From the NCBI GenBank assembly GCA_050261915.1, contig JBLNDT010000018.1:1-19509 (forward strand): a stretch of 19,509 nucleotides of DNA, given 5' to 3'. The translations under genes were made by a program, and so were the position numbers. The notes under the pieces are model-generated. The model was not told the DNA's origin, ran no database searches, and worked only from the letters and a program-made list of their open reading frames with translations. Every line of letters begins with the position of its first letter. The first letter of the stretch is position 1. Below are positions 14,958 through 19,509 of this stretch, one piece after another. This DNA is from UBA699 sp050261915 (GTDB lineage: Bacteria; Bacillota; Clostridia; Clostridiales; Clostridiaceae).

Positions 14958-15115
14958 CTATTCATTTTTAAATATTTTTTAATTAAATAATAGCGACTAT
15001 TAACTACAGTATATTACATTTGTATCATAATGATAATACGTAATCATTCTTCCAATTTCGACAGGATATTTTGGCTTTTTTGTATCATTATATAATTTTA
15101 TTGAAAATACTCAAG
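14958..15115 (-). promoter_or_regulatory. Intergenic region with candidate promoter of the ATPase-MCP-STAS-PP2C-cheV operon
   Basis: On the minus strand TTATCA (15036-15031), 17 bases and TATACT (15013-15008) form a plausible sigma-A promoter (4/6 and 5/6) about 50 bases before the SD. Two copies of TTTGTATCAT (15019-15028 and 15079-15088) lie exactly 60 bp apart. No clear hairpin-plus-T-tract terminator follows the hybrid kinase stop at 15116, so some read-through from the upstream cluster is possible. Confidence 0.45.
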
Positions 15116-17881
15116 TTATCCTTCCATATTTGATGTGTTGTTATACAAATACTTTTCAATAACTTTTTCAATGGACCTCATCACTATTGGCTTGCTTATA
15201 TAATCATCCATACCTGCTTCAATACATTTTTCTCTGTCACCCTCCATTGCATTTGCAGTCATTGCAATAATAGGAGTTTTTCTGTTTTTAATACTGCTAG
15301 TCTTGATTATTTCTGTTGCCTTGTAACCATCCATAACGGGCATTTGACAATCCATAAATATCAATTCATACTCTTTACCATTGCTCATTTCCACAGCCTG
15401 TTCCCCATTATCTGCTATTTCACATTGATATCCAAGTTTTTTTATCATTAGACTTTGTAATTTTTGGTTTGTAACAATATCCTCTACCAATAAAATAACT
15501 CCCTTTTCATTATCTGCAGTTATCTTATTATAAACAGCCAAATCATTTGTTTCAGCATTCCAGTTTTTATTATCCAAGCTTTGAACATCTTTAATTACAT
15601 TAACAAAATCTGCTTTTCGGATAGGTTTATACAAGTATCCGGAAAAGCCAGAATCAGCAATTTCCTTTAAGTCATGTTTTTGAGCAGCATGGGTAATCAG
15701 CACCATTTTAACTGAATTAAATTTCTGATTTTCCTTAAGTTTTTTGCTGATTTCAAAGCCGTTTACGCAAGGCATATTATATTCTAAAAATAATATATCC
15801 GGTATGTCAGAAGGTTCCATAGTCTCAAGAACGCCAATAGCCTCCAAACATTTTGAATACTTAATCAAAACACATTCAGTGTTTTTAAGATACTCATCAA
15901 ATATGGATGTTATAGATGAATTATCTTCCACAAGCATAATCTTTAACCCACTTAGACTGCCATCCTCAAATTTCTGAAATTCATCTGTGTAGTTTGCTTT
16001 ATCAAAAGATATTTCAATAAAGAATCTGCTTCCTTCTTTAATTTCGCTCTTTACATAAATGTCACCATTCATTAGATCTATTATTTTCTTGCTTATAGCA
16101 AGTCCAAGCCCTGTACCTCCATATCTTCTTGTAGTAGATGCATCGGCTTGGGTAAATACCTGGAATAATTTTTCCACATCTTTAGCATCTAAACCTATAC
16201 CAGTATCTGCTATTTCAAACTGTACTGTTACCTTTTTATTATCATCTTCCAGGTTTCGTACAATTATTGCTACTTCTCCATTCTCAGTAAACTTTACAGC
16301 ATTGCCTATTAAATTGTTTAAAACTTGTCTTAACCTATTTGGATCACCCATTATTAAAACTGGTACATTATTATGAATCTTGGAATATATTTCAATCCCC
16401 TTTTCATATGCAATAGGTGAAAATAATTTTACTGCATCTTCCACCAAATTATATAAATCAAAAATAATATCTTCCAGTATCAATTTATCCGCTTCAATTT
16501 TTGAGTAGTCAAGAATATCATTTATTATAGTTAGGAGTCCATTAGTTGCCGAATTAATATCCTTTAAGTAATCTCTTTGTTCTTCATTTAAATTTGTCAT
16601 GGACATCAATTCTAAAAATCCAACAATCCCATTTAATGGTGTTCTTATTTCATGGGACATATTGGCAAGAAATTGACTCTTTGCAATATTAGCCATTTCT
16701 GCATCTTCTTTAGCTTTTATTAATTCCATTTCAGTTTTCTTTTGCACTTCAAGACCAATAATGAATTCATTAAACCATTTGCATAATTCCCCTATTTCAT
16801 CCTTTGAAGATATAGCAATACGGGTTCCATAGTCTATGGATCCATTTTGTATATCCTTGAACAAATCTGTTATCTTTCTTATTGGAACCGTAAATTTTTT
16901 TGATATAAAAAATGCAAATCCCAAAGCAAGAAAGAAACAAATGGACAGAAGTATTATTGAGTTTCGACCAATTATCCCTACTTTTTCTTCAATGGCTTTT
17001 ACAGGCGTTATAGCCATAAGCATCCATGAATTCTTTTCATTCTTATATAATGTTACTATATTGTCTATTCCATCTATGCTTGCTGTTATTGTTTTGCTGT
17101 TATTATTAAATTTGTTAAGCAGATTGTTGTCAATTACTTGTCCAATTTTTGTTTTATCCGGACTATAGACAATCCTATGTTTGGAATCCATAATAATGTA
17201 TTCTGTGCTGTCATTATTTAAATTGTTGAAATGATCATAAAAAACTTCTACATCATAATTTATTAAAATAAACCCAATAGGTTTTTCCTTCATTGTACTT
17301 TTATCAATTTTTTTTATAATCTTTCCTACCATAATGGTTTTGCTGTTTGTAGATTTTAAATTAATATTATTATCAATACCCACCCAATATATTGATTTAC
17401 CTGAATTTAATATTTCATTATATATGCGTTTTTCCTCATCTACATTAATTTGTTTTACATCCAAAGTATCTCCAACATGATAGTTTTGTCCATTTAAGGA
17501 GTATACATCAATAGATACAAGCCCATTAAGGTTCGTATATGTACTTAAAATATAACCAATCTTTGCTTGAGTTGCCAACCTATTGTAGTTATCAGAAGTA
17601 TCTAGTGAACTTTGCAGATTTTCACTATCTAAAACATCTTTTATATCTTCAACACTGGATACATTTGAAATCAACCCGTCTATATCATCAATTATTAATC
17701 CTAAATATCTTTTTTTCTCATCTAACAGTTCCAATGATGATTTGTCTATTTCAGAGCTCAAAATAGCCATTGAACTCTGATATGACATAAAACCTAAAAA
17801 TGCTATGGGCAAAACAGATGCCATTAAAAAATACATCATGAATTTTTGAGAAAGATTTAAATGCTTTAACCTTTTTAACAT
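15116..17881 (-). CDS. Hybrid sensor histidine kinase (Cache-HAMP-HisKA-HATPase-REC-REC)
   Basis: A 921-residue membrane sensor kinase. TM1 is at about 14-34, an extracellular Cache-like domain at about 35-300, TM2 at about 306-328 and HAMP at about 329-382. HisKA has the phosphorylated H410 in 'NMSHEIRTPLNG'. The HATPase has its N-box near 'NNLIGNAVKFTENG', then 'ADTGIGL' and 'GGTGLGLAI'. REC1 spans about 646-768 and REC2 about 795-912. REC2 is canonical, with D844 ('FMDCQMPVMDG') and K897. REC1 keeps E652/D653, T730 and K752 but has Glu at 700 ('LFLEYNMP') in place of the phosphoacceptor Asp. No HPt domain is fused; a separate HPt is encoded two genes upstream. It starts 46 bases after the binding-protein gene, with an AAGGGGTGA SD. 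Confidence 0.95.
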   Translation of the reverse strand: MLKRLKHLNLSQKFMMYFLMASVLPIAFLGFMSYQSSMAILSSEIDKSSLELLDEKKRYLGLIIDDIDGLISNVSSVEDIKDVLDSENLQSSLDTSDNYNRLATQAKIGYILSTYTNLNGLVSIDVYSLNGQNYHVGDTLDVKQINVDEEKRIYNEILNSGKSIYWVGIDNNINLKSTNSKTIMVGKIIKKIDKSTMKEKPIGFILINYDVEVFYDHFNNLNNDSTEYIIMDSKHRIVYSPDKTKIGQVIDNNLLNKFNNNSKTITASIDGIDNIVTLYKNEKNSWMLMAITPVKAIEEKVGIIGRNSIILLSICFFLALGFAFFISKKFTVPIRKITDLFKDIQNGSIDYGTRIAISSKDEIGELCKWFNEFIIGLEVQKKTEMELIKAKEDAEMANIAKSQFLANMSHEIRTPLNGIVGFLELMSMTNLNEEQRDYLKDINSATNGLLTIINDILDYSKIEADKLILEDIIFDLYNLVEDAVKLFSPIAYEKGIEIYSKIHNNVPVLIMGDPNRLRQVLNNLIGNAVKFTENGEVAIIVRNLEDDNKKVTVQFEIADTGIGLDAKDVEKLFQVFTQADASTTRRYGGTGLGLAISKKIIDLMNGDIYVKSEIKEGSRFFIEISFDKANYTDEFQKFEDGSLSGLKIMLVEDNSSITSIFDEYLKNTECVLIKYSKCLEAIGVLETMEPSDIPDILFLEYNMPCVNGFEISKKLKENQKFNSVKMVLITHAAQKHDLKEIADSGFSGYLYKPIRKADFVNVIKDVQSLDNKNWNAETNDLAVYNKITADNEKGVILLVEDIVTNQKLQSLMIKKLGYQCEIADNGEQAVEMSNGKEYELIFMDCQMPVMDGYKATEIIKTSSIKNRKTPIIAMTANAMEGDREKCIEAGMDDYISKPIVMRSIEKVIEKYLYNNTSNMEG

Positions 17882-17927
17882 TTAATCACCCCTTCTAAAC
17901 ACAGCAAAAACAGTCAATGCCAATATT

Positions 17928-18923
17928 TTAGTTTAAATTATTTATAGTTATTAATTTTACATCTACAGTAGTTTCAGCTGGTTCTGACTTCCCATTTATC
18001 ATTTCAAGAGCATACTTAACCCCTGTGTACCCCTGAATATCAGCCTGCTGATTTATAGTGACCTGCATTTTTCCGCTTTTGATAGCAGCTGCTGCTTCAT
18101 CTAAGTCATCAAAACCTGCTATTAAAACGTCTTTTTTATTATTAGCATCCAAAAATTGTATAGCACCTAAGGCCATCATATCATTTGCACAAAATAAAGC
18201 TCCAATATCAGGATTTCTTTTAAAAATTTGCGCAGTTACATTTTGCGCCTCATCAATTTTCCAATTTGCAGTTTCTGAAGCTACAACCTGAATATTTGGA
18301 TTTGCATCGAATGCCCTTAATGAACCTTTTCTGCGGCTTTCAGCATTATCTGCATCTTTAATGCCTTCTATAATTGCCACCTTAGTAGGCACTTTAATTT
18401 TATCACTTATATATTTGGCAGATTCATATGCACCTTCTTCATTGTTAACACTAATGAATGGAACATCCTTAAGTCCAATTTTTTCACAAGCCGCCTTATC
18501 CAATCTATTGTCTATATTAACTATTTTAATATTATTATCTTGAGCTTTTTTCAATACGGGTATAAGATCTGTAGAACTCCCGGGAGCTATTACAATTGCA
18601 TCTACCTTGCTGTTTATCAAATCTTCAACTATGGAAATTTGCTGTGCAATTGATGTTTCCTGAGCTCCAGTTTTAACAATAAGCTCTATTCCTAATTCAC
18701 TTTCAGCCTTTCTGGCCCCCTTTTCCATTTCGATGAAGAATGGATTTGTTAGTGTTTTCATAACCAATGCTATTTTCTTTTTAGGTTTAGAATTCTGACC
18801 TGAATCAGCATTGTTATTTGATGTTGTTTTAATGCAGCCTGTAAATGTAAAGATTAATAAAATAATTAATAATATAACCAACTTATTGTATTTTAAGGAT
18901 TTTGATTTTCTATTATACTGCAT
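17928..18923 (-). CDS. Sugar-type periplasmic-binding lipoprotein (RbsB-like), orphan
   Basis: A 331-residue substrate-binding protein of the ribose/galactose class (Peripla_BP_4). A lipoprotein signal ends at C30 ('FTFTGC'), then an Asn/Ser-rich spacer. The mature domain starts 'KKKIALVMKTLTNPFFIEME', typical of the class, with 'VDAIVIAPGSSTDLIPVL', 'GIKDADNAESRRKGSLRAF', 'ALFCANDMMALGAIQFL' and 'VLIAGFDDLDEA' as further family blocks. No permease or ATPase gene is nearby. It lies between an HPt gene and a hybrid kinase gene, so I infer it presents its ligand to the kinase's extracellular domain rather than serving import. The start codon overlaps the end of the HPt gene by 11 bases and has GGAGG 7 bases upstream. 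Confidence 0.92.
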   Translation of the reverse strand: MQYNRKSKSLKYNKLVILLIILLIFTFTGCIKTTSNNNADSGQNSKPKKKIALVMKTLTNPFFIEMEKGARKAESELGIELIVKTGAQETSIAQQISIVEDLINSKVDAIVIAPGSSTDLIPVLKKAQDNNIKIVNIDNRLDKAACEKIGLKDVPFISVNNEEGAYESAKYISDKIKVPTKVAIIEGIKDADNAESRRKGSLRAFDANPNIQVVASETANWKIDEAQNVTAQIFKRNPDIGALFCANDMMALGAIQFLDANNKKDVLIAGFDDLDEAAAAIKSGKMQVTINQQADIQGYTGVKYALEMINGKSEPAETTVDVKLITINNLN

Positions 18924-19284
18924 TAGAATTCCTCCATAATATTCGGTTTATTTCATCAATTGTATCCTCTATTGAGTTCTCTATTTTTTTTATACTATTG
19001 TTTAAATCACTTTCGTTTTTCTCACCATCTCTCAGCTCATCATATACTTTGCTGGATAGGTCCCACACTTTCAAGGCCTTGTAATTTCCTGATATACCTT
19101 TTATATTGTGTATTGTTTTTTTTAATTCTTCCAGCTCCATTGATTCAATTTGAACCCTCATTAAATTTTTTTGCTGATTAAGCTCTTCTATAAATATTTT
19201 ATATAATTCTTTCAAAGTATCATTATCAACTTCTATTTCATCCCTAAATTTATTAATATCAACAACCGGCACAGTGCCATTCAT
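18913..19284 (-). CDS. Stand-alone histidine phosphotransfer (HPt) protein
   Basis: A 123-residue, all-helical cytoplasmic protein. The HPt signature reads 'KKTIHNIKGISGNYKA', with the phosphorylated H59 and the conserved K62 and G63. The N-terminal 'VVDINKFRDEIEVDNDTLKELYKIFIEEL' matches the usual HPt first helices. It would carry phosphate between the receiver(s) of the hybrid kinase and a final response regulator. It is the first gene of its cluster and overlaps the binding-protein gene by 11 bases, so translation is coupled. AGGGAG lies 7 bases before the ATG. Candidate receivers downstream are the PP2C regulator and CheV of the adjacent operon. Confidence 0.9.
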   Translation of the reverse strand: MNGTVPVVDINKFRDEIEVDNDTLKELYKIFIEELNQQKNLMRVQIESMELEELKKTIHNIKGISGNYKALKVWDLSSKVYDELRDGEKNESDLNNSIKKIENSIEDTIDEINRILWRNSNAV

Positions 19285-19312
19285 AAAATCACTCCCTGTA
19301 AAAATCAGAATT

Positions 19313-19341
19313 ATTTTAATTATCGAAGGTTGTTCTATAAA
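19313..19341 (-). promoter_or_regulatory. Candidate promoter of the HPt-binding protein-hybrid kinase cluster
   Basis: On the minus strand TTTATA (19341-19336), a 17-base spacer and TAAAAT (19318-19313) give 4/6 and 5/6 matches to the sigma-A consensus, about 30 bases before the HPt start codon. The local sequence is AT-rich, so the call is tentative. Confidence 0.4.
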
Positions 19342-19354
19342 CCTAATATTAACA

Positions 19355-19386
19355 TGAAAAAAGTAGACATTTTTTCATGTCTACTT
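19355..19386 (-). terminator. Intrinsic terminator after the ABC exporter gene
   Basis: On the minus strand AAGTAGACAT (19386-19377) pairs perfectly with ATGTCTACTT (19370-19361) around GAAAAA, and a run of T follows. It lies 34 bases after the exporter stop codon. An alternative 11-bp stem uses the loop and the T-run (19352-19362 with 19370-19380). Confidence 0.8.
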
Positions 19387-19420
19387 ATAAATTACAACTT
19401 CATAAAGCTTCATCGCCTTT

Positions 19421-19509
19421 TTACTTCAATTTACCCATTTGGCTCATTACCATATCATAATAGTATCCTTTTTTATTCATCAGCTCTGGGTGACTTCCAC
19501 TTTCTAACA
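19421..19509 (-). CDS. ABC exporter ATP-binding/permease protein, C-terminal fragment (partial)
   Basis: Only the last 28 codons are in the window. They read 'LESGSHPELMNKKGYYYDMV' and on to 'MSQMGKLK' before a TAA. The 'Glu-x-Gly-Ser-His-x-Glu-Leu-Met' block followed by a short Tyr-rich tail is the typical C-terminus of MsbA/MdlB-type exporters, where the His belongs to the end of the nucleotide-binding domain. The rest of the gene lies to the right. Substrate cannot be judged. Confidence 0.75.
   Translation of the reverse strand, partial: LESGSHPELMNKKGYYYDMVMSQMGKLK

Noticed and set aside
19313..19353. Sigma-28 (motility) promoter before the HPt gene, from the sequence TTCGATAA
   Set aside because: The -10-like box has a fair match, but the TAAA expected 15 bases upstream is TTAG, so the vegetative-type promoter fits better.

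Overview
The window looks like a chromosome segment of a low-GC, Gram-positive, Clostridium-like bacterium. The DNA is AT-rich, Shine-Dalgarno (SD) sequences are strong AGGAGG/GGGGTG types, lipoproteins carry lipobox cysteines, one secreted protein has choline-binding-type cell-wall repeats, and Cache receptors and kinases are abundant. I see no rRNA, tRNA, transposase, phage gene or CRISPR array. All genes lie on the minus strand except two near the left end (888-1448 and 1566-2381).

Left part (1-9892). The window opens inside a BMP/PnrA-type substrate-binding lipoprotein gene, cut by the left edge. It is followed by a divergent conserved hypothetical gene with a strong terminator and by an FtsX-like permease with no FtsE beside it. 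A minus-strand series comes next: a secreted protein with cell-wall-binding repeats and a beta-helix, a membrane Cache-GGDEF diguanylate cyclase, an AI-2E/PerM-family membrane protein, a membrane-anchored PIG-L/LmbE deacetylase, and a MarR regulator with a GNAT acetyltransferase. Two matching palindromes sit exactly on the marR promoter.

Right part (9893-19509). This is a dense signalling region in two adjacent same-strand clusters. The upstream cluster (19284 to 15116) encodes an HPt protein, an orphan sugar-type periplasmic-binding lipoprotein and a 921-residue hybrid histidine kinase (Cache-HAMP-HisKA-HATPase-REC-REC). The downstream cluster (14948 to 10173) encodes an RsbW/SpoIIAB-type ATPase, a methyl-accepting chemotaxis protein (MCP), a STAS anti-anti-sigma protein, a receiver-PP2C (RsbU-like) phosphatase and CheV. 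A small Cys-rich protein follows. The window ends in the C-terminus of an ABC exporter.

Working model (inference). A ligand-loaded binding protein is read by the hybrid kinase. Phosphate passes through the separate HPt protein to the receiver of the PP2C phosphatase and perhaps to CheV. The phosphatase then sets the phosphorylation state of the STAS protein, and so whether the RsbW-like protein is free. An MCP and CheV in the same operon would join this partner switch to the chemotaxis apparatus. The closest precedents I know are HptB-HsbR-HsbA in Pseudomonas for the HPt to REC-PP2C to STAS logic, and XylFII-LytS, LuxP-LuxQ or TorT-TorS for an orphan binding protein feeding a kinase. No sigma factor, CheA or CheW lies in the window, so the output is unknown.
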